In this document: positions 16,599 through 24,923 of the stretch, in pieces
Position numbering within the stretch: position 1 is the stretch's first letter
Layout of the letters: every line of letters starts with the position of its first letter
Assembly: GCF_023151555.2 (NCBI RefSeq)
Contig: NZ_CP100426.1
Coordinates: forward strand, 558,001-622,000
Origin: Photobacterium sp. CCB-ST2H9
Lineage (GTDB): Bacteria; Pseudomonadota; Gammaproteobacteria; Enterobacterales; Vibrionaceae
Direction of reading: 5' to 3'
DNA length: 64,000 nt
Program-made: the position numbers and the translations under genes
Notes under the pieces: model-generated
Seen by the model: the letters and a program-made list of their open reading frames with translations, nothing else
What the model was told of the DNA's origin: nothing
Databases searched by the model: none

Positions 16599-17258
16599 TT
16601 ACACCGCCATGGACAGCGATGCAGGGGTTGCACAAACGTCGGTATTGTCTTTCAAAGGAACGAAGGTGCTGGTCGCACCGTTCAGGGCATCAATCTGTCC
16701 TGATTCGATATCGTAGACCCAGCCGTGCAAAGCCAGGCGCCCTTCTCTTAAAGCCAGACGAACCGAGGGATGGGTTTTGATATTTTCAAGCTGAGCCAGC
16801 ACGTTTTCCCGAACCATGGCTTCTGTACTGGCACGCGCATTACGGTACTCAGCCGCCTGATGAACAATTCGCGCTGAATCTGCGTTTCGCAGCCAGTCGC
16901 TGACTGCCGGCATATGATCCATACACTGGCAGGTCGCAATCGCAGTCATAGCACCACAATCTGAATGACCGCAGATCACTACATCCGAGACTTCAAGAGC
17001 AGTCACCGCGTACTCGATCGATGCAGACACGCCGCCGGGTTCTCTCCCGTAAGACGGTACGATGTTCCCCGCATTGCGGATAACAAACAGTCCACCGGGC
17101 TCACACTGAGTCACCAGTTCCGGCACAAACCGGCTGTCAGAACAGGAAATAAACAATGTTCGCGGATTTTGCTTCTCAGCCAGGTTCTTAAACAGTTCTG
17201 CGCGCTGAGGGAACGCTTCACGCCGGAACTTTAAAAAGCCTTCAATAATATCTTTCAT
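16599..17258 (-). CDS. cynT: Beta-class carbonic anhydrase CynT
   Basis: This 219-residue beta-carbonic anhydrase has zinc ligands in [12 protein letters not shown] (C-x-D-S-R) and [10 protein letters not shown] (H-x-x-C), and the GNIVP block. In the cyn operon it hydrates the carbon dioxide released by cyanase and so keeps up bicarbonate, the cyanase co-substrate. I chose the ATG at 17258 with AGAGGTG upstream; an ATG three codons earlier is in frame. It is the first gene of the cynT-cynS(-cynX) operon and is divergent from cynR across about 105 bases. Confidence 0.95.
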   Translation of the reverse strand: MKDIIEGFLKFRREAFPQRAELFKNLAEKQNPRTLFISCSDSRFVPELVTQCEPGGLFVIRNAGNIVPSYGREPGGVSASIEYAVTALEVSDVVICGHSDCGAMTAIATCQCMDHMPAVSDWLRNADSARIVHQAAEYRNARASTEAMVRENVLAQLENIKTHPSVRLALREGRLALHGWVYDIESGQIDALNGATSTFVPLKDNTDVCATPASLSMAV

Positions 17259-17297
17259 TGCAAGCACCTCTGTCGTGTTGATGCCTGAATACTAAGT

Positions 17298-17359
17298 TCT
17301 CATTGAGATAAGTGGAAAGACTGGTTTATTATCATCTCCATAATGAAAACTTATGATAA
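17298..17359. promoter_or_regulatory. Candidate CynR binding sites in the cynT-cynR divergent region
   Basis: Two inverted repeats are visible: TCTCA-T-TGAGA at 17298-17308, and TTATCAT at 17329-17335 with ATGATAA at 17353-17359 (17 bases between arms). LysR-family regulators typically bind imperfect palindromes with a T-N11-A core between divergent promoters. If cynR starts at 17364, the second repeat is just upstream of it; a start at 17343 would place the repeat across the start codon. Confidence 0.5.
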
Positions 17360-17363
17360 AGCC

Positions 17364-18254
17364 ATGCTCCTGAGACACATTAAATATTTCCTTGCCGTTG
17401 CGGAACACTGCAGCTTCACCCAGGCTGCTGCATCAATGTATGTATCCCAACCGGCTTTATCACAACAAATCAAGCAGCTGGAAGAGACTTTAGGGGTAAC
17501 GCTGTTCGACCGTTCTGGCCGCAAAATAAAACTGACAGATGCAGGTGAAGTGTATGCACGTTATGCACGTCGTTCACTACAGGATCTTGAGGAAGGACTT
17601 CGGGCGATTCATGACGTTGGCGATCTGACCCGCGGTTCTCTGCGGCTTGCCATGACCCCCACCTTCTCAACGTACCTCATCGGGCCGTTGATCAAAGCCT
17701 TTCACGAACGATACCCACACATCACGCTCAGCGTAAATGAAATGCCACAGGAGCAAATGGAAGAAAAATTGCTTGCAGATCAGTTTGATGTCGGAATCGC
17801 TTTTGAAACCGTGCAATCAGCAGAACTCGACTTCCAGCCATTGCTGGTGGAAACCCTGGCATTTGTGACAACTCAGGATCACCCGCTAGCCAGTGCACAA
17901 GAAATCAAGCTGAAATCGTTGAATGATCAGCCACTTGTGCTTCTGAATCGTGACTTTGCAACCCGTCTCCAGATAGACCGGTATTTCAGCCAGCACAAAG
18001 TACACCCCCGGGTGCAGATGGAAGCCAACTCGCTGAGTGCGGTGATCGAGATCGTCCGCCATACACAGCTCTCAACCCTGCTCCCTGCCAACATTGCCAA
18101 AAATAATGAGGAATTAAAGGCGATCGCTATCACGCCCTCACTCTTTCAGCGCACAGCCGTCCTGCTGCAGCGCAAAGGGGCCTATCAATCTGCAGCCACT
18201 CAGGCATTTATCCAGTTAGCACATCAGCATATTGAATTAAACGAACTGTCCTGA
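17364..18254 (+). CDS. cynR: LysR-family cyn operon regulator CynR
   Basis: The 296-residue protein from the ATG at 17364 begins [21 protein letters not shown], very like E. coli CynR ([14 protein letters not shown]). The winged helix [37 protein letters not shown] is followed by [32 protein letters not shown] at the effector domain. CynR activates cynTSX in response to cyanate. A start at 17343 (MKTYDKAM...) is also possible; neither has a strong Shine-Dalgarno. Position and orientation match the E. coli locus. Confidence 0.92.
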   Translation: MLLRHIKYFLAVAEHCSFTQAAASMYVSQPALSQQIKQLEETLGVTLFDRSGRKIKLTDAGEVYARYARRSLQDLEEGLRAIHDVGDLTRGSLRLAMTPTFSTYLIGPLIKAFHERYPHITLSVNEMPQEQMEEKLLADQFDVGIAFETVQSAELDFQPLLVETLAFVTTQDHPLASAQEIKLKSLNDQPLVLLNRDFATRLQIDRYFSQHKVHPRVQMEANSLSAVIEIVRHTQLSTLLPANIAKNNEELKAIAITPSLFQRTAVLLQRKGAYQSAATQAFIQLAHQHIELNELS

Positions 18255-18885
18255 GCTGAAATCCGACCTGAATCCCCCTGACAATGCTTCAGCGTATCGG
18301 GGTGATCATCCTGCCTTTGTTCATGTTCGCTTAGATGTCGTTCACATAGAGGGAAAGTATTTGTCACTCTATTCATCAGACTTTAATCAGGTGTTTCCAT
18401 CACATGTCCAGTTCATCTTTAAAAATGCATACCTGTCCTTTTTAAATAGCCCTGTCAGATGGATTAAAACCGACATGAAAGTAGCCAGCAACAAACAGAA
18501 CAGAACACACTATTTCAATCATTTCATAAGAAATAAAATTTAAATTCACAACTAACAAAACAATTAATTTATTTCGATCCAGCGATCAGCGCTATTACTT
18601 GAAAAATTTGTTTCATCATTAAAAATGATAGATTTAAAGATATATCAAGACCAAATCTCACCAAATCAACTGTAGAAAGATGAAGATTCTTCATTTTACA
18701 AGACAACCTTAATTAACCACCATTTATACGACCAATCTCACACATTAAGTTTTGGATATCATCCAGCAATGAACTAACTTCCATGTAACCCTGTTGGATA
18801 TCCAGTCGTTTTCCTGTGGTCAAGGTAGAAGCAGATGTTTTATCAACATGAACATCAACTTAACATATTGCATTTAAAGGAAAAT
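18255..18885 (+). promoter_or_regulatory. Long AT-rich intergenic region with repeated TTGGATATC sites
   Basis: No gene is recognisable across about 630 bases. Near the 3' end TTGGATATC occurs at 18752-18760 and again at 18794-18802, 42 bases apart (four helical turns); the second copy sits in the palindrome TGGATATCCA at 18795-18804. They lie 80-130 bases upstream of the next gene and look like operators for it. A 60-codon frame at 18361-18543 shows no protein-like features. Confidence 0.45.
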
Positions 18886-19584
18886 ATGATGACAAACACA
18901 GTCCATACAATGCCAGAAAACCTTCTGAACCTCAGCAGCTCAGTGAATCTTTGGACAAGTAGCCTTAATAAGGCTGTTGTGAACTCTTCAAATACTGTCA
19001 TGATTGATGAGAAAACAGTATTAAATAGTGACCTGGGTGGTTTAGGCGCTTTTCTTGGTATTTGGGAAGGTCTGAGTGCTCCAAGATCCATGAGTGACAT
19101 CATCGGCAAAACAGATTTATATGGTAAATCTCAGGGACAATTTTCAAATAAAACGATTGAAACCAATAAGCCGGGTATAAATTTACTTGATGGCGTTTAT
19201 ACCATTGGTTTATTCATGCGCAAAAACGACATCACTTCACTGGTTGCTTCTGCTGTTTTGAATCAGTCCAATCCACTGAATTATCAGTCTACGTCTGTTT
19301 TTGTTCAAAATGCGACGACTCAAGTCATTAGCGTGAGATATCAAATCCCTGAAAATATTTCTCCAAGCTCTCGAATTGACTGGATCTACCTGCTTAAAGG
19401 TGATCAGCCAATCATGAACAATGCAAATTACTTGAAGTACGTCAAAGTTGGTTCCTCACCTGCCGGTGTTCTGAATATTCCAGTCGACGACATTGTATTG
19501 CAACCAGGCAGCTATATTGTTCAATACAACCCAGGCAACTTCCGTGACACTGTGGGTGCAGCCTATTCATTTATCATTGAATAA
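18886..19584 (+). CDS. Protein of unknown function with Ig-like C-terminal half
   Basis: This 232-residue protein is not recognised. The ATG at 18886 is supported by AAAGGAAAAT; a second ATG follows at once. No signal peptide or membrane segment is seen. The N-terminal half is Ser/Asn-rich (MPENLLNLSSSVNLWTSSLNKAVVNSSN) with a Gly-rich stretch LGGLGAFLGIWEG. The C-terminal half has beta-strand alternation: VISVRYQIPENISPSSRIDWIYLLKGD, YLKYVKVGSSPAGVLNIP and LQPGSYIVQYNPGNF. That order (Y-x-I/L-P, D-W-I-x-L, Y-x-x-Y-V, G-x-V, P-G-x-Y-x-V-x-Y) resembles SKICH-type beta-sandwich domains, a weak inference. It has its own promoter region and terminator, so it is a single-gene unit. Confidence 0.75.
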   Translation: MMTNTVHTMPENLLNLSSSVNLWTSSLNKAVVNSSNTVMIDEKTVLNSDLGGLGAFLGIWEGLSAPRSMSDIIGKTDLYGKSQGQFSNKTIETNKPGINLLDGVYTIGLFMRKNDITSLVASAVLNQSNPLNYQSTSVFVQNATTQVISVRYQIPENISPSSRIDWIYLLKGDQPIMNNANYLKYVKVGSSPAGVLNIPVDDIVLQPGSYIVQYNPGNFRDTVGAAYSFIIE

Positions 19585-19604
19585 TTAGCCCCTAGATTTG
19601 TTCA

Positions 19605-19634
19605 GCGGGCAAACTTGAATGTTTGCCCGCTTTT
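19605..19634 (+). terminator. Rho-independent terminator after the unknown 232-residue protein
   Basis: GCGGGCAAAC at 19605-19614 pairs perfectly with GTTTGCCCGC at 19621-19630 around TTGAAT, followed by TTTT. It sits 20 bases after the stop codon. Confidence 0.92.
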
Positions 19635-19746
19635 CAAACATATTAAGAGAAACAAGGAACTGAAATACGACACGCTTTAAGTCCTTTAAAGCACCTTCGC
19701 AACAGGTTCACCGCAATGCACTTTCTCAGCACTTTTTTAAATCATG

Positions 19747-20724
19747 TTAAAACGCACCGAGACTTTCCCATTCTGTTAATAACCGCATAATATTGTAAGA
19801 ATCTTGCCAGGTTGCACAGGGGCTCACCAATTCCTTTTGCCCGGCTTCTACCGCTTTACGCACTTGACGGACCTGATAAAAGAACGCATCGCCTTGCGCG
19901 GTGACTGCAATGTCACGTTTTGAGGTTTCGTAGATTTCTACACTGAAGTGGTTCTCTGAAGCCGGAAGCCATGGATTCGATTCCATGGTGATACAGCCTT
20001 TACTGCCGAGAACCGTAAACTGGTGCTTCAAGCCATGATCTTCGGCGGTATGGACGTAGGCCGTGTTTTGTTCGCCGAAACTCATCAGTAAACTCGATTC
20101 GCAGATGTTATTGTCCGCGCCCCTTCTGCTCATTGCCTTGAGGGTACGATTCTCGAAAGCTTGTTCGCCCAACATGGTTTTCACAACCAGATACAGTAAT
20201 GATAACGGGTAACAACCCAGGTTATACAACGCCCCTTTGCTCTCAGGATTGACGAACTGAGCAATCGATGCGATGTACGAAGTGTGAATCGAGCGCAGTT
20301 CACCAATCTCTCCGGATTCGAGTACCGCAACCAGCTCACGAATCAACGGATGATGCAGGTACATCAGTCCTTCTGCGAAAAACACCTGATGTTCTCGAAC
20401 TGCTTGCAGCGCCAGTTCAGTTTTCTCCATATCAATAGAAAGCGACTTCTCACATAACACGGCTTTACCTTGCTGAGCGGCTTTAATGATAAAGTCATGA
20501 TGAAGATGATTCGGCAAAGCAATGTAAATAATATCAACCTGCTCATCACTCAATAGCAAATCATAATCTGAAAATGTCTTCTCTACTGAATGCTGTTTGG
20601 CAAAGGCCGCTAAGTTGCCCTCGGAGCGACCGGCCACTGCATATAATTCACTTTCGCTGTCACTTTTGATCGCTTCCGCCATCACGCCAGAGATAAAACT
20701 CGTTCCAAAAATCCCCCACTTCAT
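19747..20724 (-). CDS. Gfo/Idh/MocA family oxidoreductase
   Basis: This 325-residue protein has an N-terminal NAD(P)-binding fold (KWGIFGTSFISGVMAEAIK) and the family motif EKSLSIDMEKTELALQAV (E-K-P/S at the catalytic Lys). The C-terminal alpha/beta substrate domain starts near FAEGLMYLHHPLIRELV, and SKGALYNLGCYPLSLLYLV is the G-x-x-x-D-x-G-x-Y equivalent. The substrate is unknown; such enzymes oxidise sugars, inositols or dihydrodiols. The ATG overlaps the stop of the small monooxygenase gene, so the two are co-translated. The second Gly of the usual GxGxxG reads S in this protein (GTSFIS). Confidence 0.87.
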   Translation of the reverse strand: MKWGIFGTSFISGVMAEAIKSDSESELYAVAGRSEGNLAAFAKQHSVEKTFSDYDLLLSDEQVDIIYIALPNHLHHDFIIKAAQQGKAVLCEKSLSIDMEKTELALQAVREHQVFFAEGLMYLHHPLIRELVAVLESGEIGELRSIHTSYIASIAQFVNPESKGALYNLGCYPLSLLYLVVKTMLGEQAFENRTLKAMSRRGADNNICESSLLMSFGEQNTAYVHTAEDHGLKHQFTVLGSKGCITMESNPWLPASENHFSVEIYETSKRDIAVTAQGDAFFYQVRQVRKAVEAGQKELVSPCATWQDSYNIMRLLTEWESLGAF

Positions 20725-21023
20725 AATGCCTGCTCTCCGTTTTTCTGTGTTTCAAAAGCCTGAACCAACTCGGTCATTTCCAATGCAATAAATGCGCGGG
20801 TATGGGGCATGCTGAAATGTGCTTCAATGGCATCACGATTCTCATAACACTCCCACAGGATCACACGTTGAGGCATGTTGTCATCGTACGTTGCGATCGC
20901 TTGCAAACAGCCCGTTTCACTCTGCATATCAAGACAGAACTGCTCGATTGCTTGAATAACCGCCGATCTGGGCTTCTCGGCATTCATTCTCAATTCAGCG
21001 GTGACAAAAATCGTTTGGCTCAT
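20721..21023 (-). CDS. Antibiotic biosynthesis monooxygenase (ABM) domain protein
   Basis: This 100-residue ferredoxin-like fold protein of the ABM family has TIFVTAELRMNAEKPRSAVIQAIEQFCLDMQSETGCLQAIAT, then RVILWECYENRDAIEAHFSMPHTRAF (the W/E-x-Y-x-x-x-x-A-x-x-x-H pattern). Members include YgiN quinol monooxygenase and many stress-induced proteins. It forms a translationally coupled pair with the downstream Gfo/Idh/MocA gene and is divergent from a LysR regulator, which probably controls both. Confidence 0.85.
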   Translation of the reverse strand: MSQTIFVTAELRMNAEKPRSAVIQAIEQFCLDMQSETGCLQAIATYDDNMPQRVILWECYENRDAIEAHFSMPHTRAFIALEMTELVQAFETQKNGEQAL

Positions 21024-21077
21024 GAGTACGCTCTTCGTGATTTATTCTTGATGTTCAACGCCAACTTTAATTAAACC

Positions 21078-21090
21078 TATCAGATTGATA
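21078..21090. promoter_or_regulatory. LysR-type T-N11-A palindrome
   Basis: TATCA-GAT-TGATA is a perfect palindrome in the 108-base divergent region between the ABM gene and a LysR gene. It starts with T and ends with A at the T-N11-A spacing expected of a LysR site; a related TTATCAA occurs about 20 bases further on. Confidence 0.5.
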
Positions 21091-21131
21091 AACTTGCCTG
21101 CAGTGAATTCTTTATCAACCTATAGTGTGCA

Positions 21132-22055
21132 ATGGACAAACTGACCAGCATGAAGGTGTTCGCGTATGTTGTTGAACACGGAAACTTTCGCACCGCAGCA
21201 CATCACTTCGATCTTTTCCCAACCATGATCGGCAAACATATCAGCTTCTTAGAACAAAGCCTGGGGACACAACTGATTCATCGCACCACCCGAAAACAGT
21301 CCCTTACCGAAGCAGGCAAGCTCTACTACCAAGAGTGCCATCGCATTATTGAAGACATTACCAATGCAGAAAACCTGATCCATACACTGGTGAATAGACC
21401 CCGAGGTACAGTGAAAGTGAACTGTCCGGTCACGTATGGAAAAAAGGTACTTGCCCCGATCGTAGCCGATTTTCTCGCTCAATATCCTGATATCAATGTG
21501 GAATTGATGCTCGACAATAACCTGATTGATCCATATCGATCCGATGCCGACGTGATTATCCGGATCGGTGAACTGGTAGACTCTTCGCTGGTTGCAAGAA
21601 CATTAGGCGACTACCAGATGACCTATTGTGCCGCCCCTGCTTATCTTGAAAAGCATGGACGGATTCATTCGTTAGATGATCTCAGCCATCACAGCTGCCT
21701 GGGTTTTCAATACCATCAAGGTGAAAGCCAGCAGGTACTGGATCTGCCATCCAATACGTTTGCTCACAGCAGCACCCGACTCGCTTCAAACAATGGCGAC
21801 GTATTGAAGTTCGCAGCAATTCAAGGCACCGGCGTACTGCTTCAACCAAAGATTTTGGTCGAGCCAGAAATCGAATCCGGCCTGTTGGTAGAAATTCTCA
21901 AAGATGCGGTCCCCAAAGCCAAGCCGATACATCTGCTGTACCGTTCAAAACATCTGTCTCTGAAAAACCGCACCTTTGTTGATTTTGTCCTTGGTGCAGC
22001 AAGTTCTGGAAGAAAAAAGATGGATAAAGTGGGAGGTCTTGAAGATGAATTGTAG
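21132..22055 (+). CDS. LysR-family transcriptional regulator
   Basis: This 307-residue regulator has the N-terminal winged helix MKVFAYVVEHGNFRTAAHHFDLFPTMIGKHISFLEQSLGTQLIHRTTRKQSLTEAGKLYYQECHRII and the effector domain from about residue 90 (GTVKVNCPVTYGKKVLAPIVADFLAQYPDINVELML). It is of the CrgA-like branch. It is divergent from the ABM/Gfo-Idh-MocA pair, so it is the likely regulator of that pair; the inducer is unknown. The last 20 residues are charged and lack similarity to the fold. Confidence 0.88.
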   Translation: MDKLTSMKVFAYVVEHGNFRTAAHHFDLFPTMIGKHISFLEQSLGTQLIHRTTRKQSLTEAGKLYYQECHRIIEDITNAENLIHTLVNRPRGTVKVNCPVTYGKKVLAPIVADFLAQYPDINVELMLDNNLIDPYRSDADVIIRIGELVDSSLVARTLGDYQMTYCAAPAYLEKHGRIHSLDDLSHHSCLGFQYHQGESQQVLDLPSNTFAHSSTRLASNNGDVLKFAAIQGTGVLLQPKILVEPEIESGLLVEILKDAVPKAKPIHLLYRSKHLSLKNRTFVDFVLGAASSGRKKMDKVGGLEDEL

Positions 22056-22274
22056 CGGTCAAGTAAGAGTGACATAAAGGTGTTTCTGTGTGTCAACCTA
22101 TGCTGTTGAATGTCTTGATAAATTCGTTCTTCTGTCACCAACAGCGCGGCTGTTCTCCCATCACTCAACCAACGCACCAACTCTTCCAGAATCAGCTTGT
22201 AACGATTCAACCAGCTGTACAGAACCGGCAGAACTTGGGCGAAGTGTCCAAAAAAATGGATTTAGTTGGTCATA

Positions 22275-22299
22275 GAAAGGCGAAGGTATAACCTTCGCC
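22275..22299 (-). terminator. Hairpin after the 375-residue unknown gene
   Basis: GGCGAAGG and CCTTCGCC pair perfectly around TATAA about 20 bases after the minus-strand stop at 22320. The T-tract on that strand is short (CTTTCTATG), so termination efficiency is uncertain. Confidence 0.55.
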
Positions 22300-22319
22300 A
22301 TATTTGGTTACTACATGTG

Positions 22320-23447
22320 TCATCGTTGGCTAATAGTAGCGATAAGCCCAACAACCCCGCCCCGCGGATCATTGACTGTTGACGTCATGCGAAAACCACC
22401 TTCGTTCTTATCAAAGCGTGTAACGCGCTGATTATACATTTCTCTAAACAACCCACTTAAATCAGATGGTATGCTCCTTAATACCTGCATAAATGTACCG
22501 TTGTCCTTCGTGTAGGGAACAGCAAATTGATGAGCAAAGATCAATGAAGAATCAGGTGAGTTAAATACGATAAGCCCTTCCGTGCCTCGAAGACCAAATT
22601 TGCGGTCAGAGAAATACAACCCACCAAAAATTACATCCTCGGGATTGTTCGGATTCGATGGATCGTTGAGAAATCTGCTTTTCATTTGAACCTTTGGAGA
22701 ATCTAAATTTCCAGTCGCGTAATCAGACATGAAGTTTTTCATTTCTCCATGCTCCATATACAAGTTTCCTTCAGACTCTTGCCAATCTTGTACTACAAGC
22801 ATCTGGTCCGTATCGTTGTACATAACGCCGAGGATTTTTTTCGGATTTTCCAAGAACAAATAAAGCAAAATGACGGCTAAAACGAGTACAACAGCCGTGA
22901 CTGCTGTTTTCATACCAAGCGAGGTAATGCCAGTCCTAGTCGCCTGCAGCAACGTCTGGCCGCCTCTCCAAGCACTCCATGTAAGCTTCGCCCAAGCAGT
23001 GCCCACGGAAAATAATGTGCTACCTACCGTTTGAACCGCTAATTGTCCAGGAGTCTTGGCCTGGGCCATCGCTTCCATACGTTTGGACAGGTTAAAAACA
23101 TAGTCGTAGACTTGCTTTCCTTGATATCTGCGAATGATTTCATAGTTGCTGCGCAGAACACAAATATTGGGCTCAGTTTCGATGTCTTTCTCTGCGAGAA
23201 CACGTTGTAAAAGCGCATCGTCTTCATTATCAGTAAGTTGATGGCCAACTTCGTCATGCAACTGATCGATATTTGACAGAGCAGCTTCAACCATACGCGC
23301 TCTCAGCTTTTTCAATCGTTCGTCTTCGGTTAAAGCTTCGTTAGTAATGATAGACTTCAAGTCAACGTTCCAAAGCTTTTCTAAGCGTTCAACAATACCT
23401 AAAGCAACCTCTTTAGGACTCATCTCTTCGTGACTAATTGTACGCAT
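22320..23447 (-). CDS. Membrane-anchored protein of unknown function, possible aegerolysin-like C-terminal fold
   Basis: This 375-residue protein is not recognised. Residues 1-150 are charged and helical (EEMSPKEVALGIVERLEKLW, DEVGHQLTDNEDDALLQRVLAEKD). A single strong membrane segment lies at about residues 183-203 (AVTAVVLVLAVILLYLFLE). The remaining 170 residues are beta-rich: DTDQMLVVQDWQESEGNLYMEHGE, FGGLYFSDRKFGLRGTEGLIVF and the segment ending FAVPYTKDNGTFM. The G-T-E-G-x-I followed 15-20 residues later by P-Y-x-x-x-N recalls aegerolysin or actinoporin-like beta-sandwich proteins; this is a weak inference by eye. AAGGAG lies upstream of the ATG. A cluster of TACGT repeats precedes it. 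It neighbours broken genes and an IS remnant. Confidence 0.75.
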   Translation of the reverse strand: MRTISHEEMSPKEVALGIVERLEKLWNVDLKSIITNEALTEDERLKKLRARMVEAALSNIDQLHDEVGHQLTDNEDDALLQRVLAEKDIETEPNICVLRSNYEIIRRYQGKQVYDYVFNLSKRMEAMAQAKTPGQLAVQTVGSTLFSVGTAWAKLTWSAWRGGQTLLQATRTGITSLGMKTAVTAVVLVLAVILLYLFLENPKKILGVMYNDTDQMLVVQDWQESEGNLYMEHGEMKNFMSDYATGNLDSPKVQMKSRFLNDPSNPNNPEDVIFGGLYFSDRKFGLRGTEGLIVFNSPDSSLIFAHQFAVPYTKDNGTFMQVLRSIPSDLSGLFREMYNQRVTRFDKNEGGFRMTSTVNDPRGGVVGLIATISQR

Positions 23448-23480
23448 TTCGAACTCCTTTGAGTTTTGTGGTCGTCTCCT

Positions 23481-23520
23481 TACGTTATTGAGTACGTAAG
23501 GTACGTACTGTGAAATACGT
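23481..23520 (-). promoter_or_regulatory. Cluster of TACGT repeats upstream of the unknown membrane protein
   Basis: TACGT occurs at 23481, 23493, 23502 and 23516, within 40 bases, and ACGTAC follows at 23545. The first two form part of an inverted repeat, CTTACGT and ACGTAAG. The cluster lies 30-75 bases upstream of the gene starting at 23447, a typical operator position. The rest of the gap up to 23933 shows no gene I can recognise. Confidence 0.5.
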
Positions 23521-23933
23521 TGATATCTTTGATTACCCTAGCCAACGTACTTTCACTATCCGAAGCACAGCGTTTCATTTAATGCACGCTTTATTTAGCA
23601 CGAAGAAAAAGTACACCATCGACGTAGCTGCACATCCATCAGAGCACGCTGCAGAACGGAGATTTATACGGATCAATTAAGACTGTTGAAATGCTGGTAA
23701 GGTTATATGCGCTTTGTTGTACTATCAAATCTAACTATTAGCGGAATTTAGTCGAAAATGTGATAGCTCATCAGGATTACAACTTGTAATCAGCCACCTA
23801 CAGGAGATCGAAATGTAAAAAAAGTCTGGCGAGAATTATTCATACGGAACAAGATTTTTTTTTTCAAGAACGGTAAATTTTTTCATGGCAATTCAGTTCC
23901 TATGGCACTCTGAACTTGCCAGAATTTTCTAAT

Positions 23934-24184
23934 TCAGGTTGCATCGATTTTGAGGGAGGAGGTCAGTAACCTAGCGAATCCATGCTGATTATTCATTCCA
24001 CCAATGGCTACCAATTCCCCATCAATTCTAACAGTCACAGGAATTTCCCCTTGCCGTCAAATTGGTTTGCGCCACTTTGAAAGTCATCTTTGAGCCTGAC
24101 TAGAAAACGAAAATCATCAGATTTACTTTCAGCAATGAGGTCTTGAATATCATTCGGTAATTCTTCCACTCTCTCGATCTTCAT
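23934..24184 (-). pseudogene. Frameshifted, truncated GNAT acetyltransferase
   Basis: From the ATG at 24184 the frame reads KIERVEELPNDIQDL and FLVRLKDDFQSGANQFDGKGKFL, then stops at 24035. In the next frame the reading continues GEIPVTVRIDGELVAIGGMNNQHGFARLLTSS to a stop at 23934. R-L-x-D-D/E-F-x-S-G-x-N-x-F-D and the strand ELVAIGGMN are the normal N-terminal half of a GNAT protein. The acetyl-CoA site is missing, so the gene is both frameshifted and truncated. A run of G and A at the shift makes sequencing error possible for the frameshift but not for the truncation. Confidence 0.65.
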
Positions 24185-24270
24185 TAATTGACATAACGAA
24201 TGACATGGACTCCCCTCTTTAGGCTTTGTCACACTTAGTAAGTCTGATCCCGTAACTACCGGAGGCCACT

Positions 24271-24430
24271 ATGTCACAATCTATCTATGGCATTGATTTA
24301 GCCAACCAAGCTCAATATTCACGGCAAGGATAAGCGAGGCAAGGTGTTGATCCACAGAACAATAACACGATTGAGGTTGGCGGCGTCGGGAAAGCCTACA
24401 AGCGACCCGGACAACACCAAAGAATAGAAA
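24271..24430 (+). pseudogene. IS110-family transposase remnant
   Basis: An ATG with GGAGG upstream begins MSQSIYGIDLANQ, the usual N-terminus of IS110-family (DEDD) transposases, whose first catalytic Asp lies in G-I-D. The frame stops at 24331. In the next frame GKDKRGKVLIHRTITR follows, which is the next block of the same transposase (normally G-x-D-x-x-G-K-V-L-I-H-R-T-I-T-R). The similarity is then lost. Only about 50 codons of a protein of over 300 residues remain, so it is a dead scar. Confidence 0.8.
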
Positions 24431-24440
24431 GGCATTTCTG

Positions 24441-24468
24441 GGTACTCTTTTTGCTGAAAAAGAGTACC
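24441..24468. repeat. Perfect 12-bp inverted repeat next to the IS110 remnant
   Basis: GGTACTCTTTTT at 24441-24452 and AAAAAGAGTACC at 24457-24468 pair perfectly around GCTG. No T-tract follows on either strand, so it is not an ordinary terminator. It lies just after the end of transposase similarity and may be the edge of the inserted segment. Confidence 0.55.
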
Positions 24469-24554
24469 TGACGCGCTTAGCTTAATGGAATGCTGAGAGA
24501 AGTACCGAGTTCGAGCGCGACATACAAACTCCTTCAAAAGAGACCGTAAGCAGG

Positions 24555-24836
24555 TTACGTCCGATACAGCACCTTGATGACGTGATACCCAAACTTCGTC
24601 TTCACCGGGCCAATCGGCTCAAGCACTTTGCCGGTAAAAACAGCTTTATCGAATGCCGGAACCATGGCGCCTTTGCGGAATTCACCGAGATCACCACCAC
24701 GTTTACCGGATGGGCAGGTGGAATATTTCTTTGCCAGCGTCTGGAACTTGGCGCCTTTCTTCAGCTGATTGAGAATGTCGTCAGCTTGTTCTTTATGTTT
24801 CACCAGAATGTGCAATGCTGCTGCGGTAGAGGCCAT
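24555..24836 (-). CDS. ppiC: Peptidyl-prolyl cis-trans isomerase C (parvulin)
   Basis: This 93-residue single-domain parvulin is nearly identical in pattern to E. coli Ppi[65 protein letters not shown], ending in [11 protein letters not shown]. The active-site His, Cys/Asp and terminal His pattern of parvulins is present. It is cytoplasmic, with no signal peptide, and catalyses proline isomerisation in folding proteins. It is a single gene. Confidence 0.94.
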   Translation of the reverse strand: MASTAAALHILVKHKEQADDILNQLKKGAKFQTLAKKYSTCPSGKRGGDLGEFRKGAMVPAFDKAVFTGKVLEPIGPVKTKFGYHVIKVLYRT

Positions 24837-24923
24837 GATGCTCGCCTTTTTGTTACGGATACCAATTGGGCGGCAAGTGTGCGATAAATCACAGCCTCTG
24901 GCAAGTTTTCGCTCAAGGCAGGG

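Noticed and set aside
22056..22319. Minus-strand frame reading NRYKLILEELVRWLSDGRTAALLVTEE in the gap after the LysR gene
   Set aside because: It looks somewhat protein-like but continues antisense into the LysR gene and has no clear start or family; it may be a gene relic, but I cannot support it.
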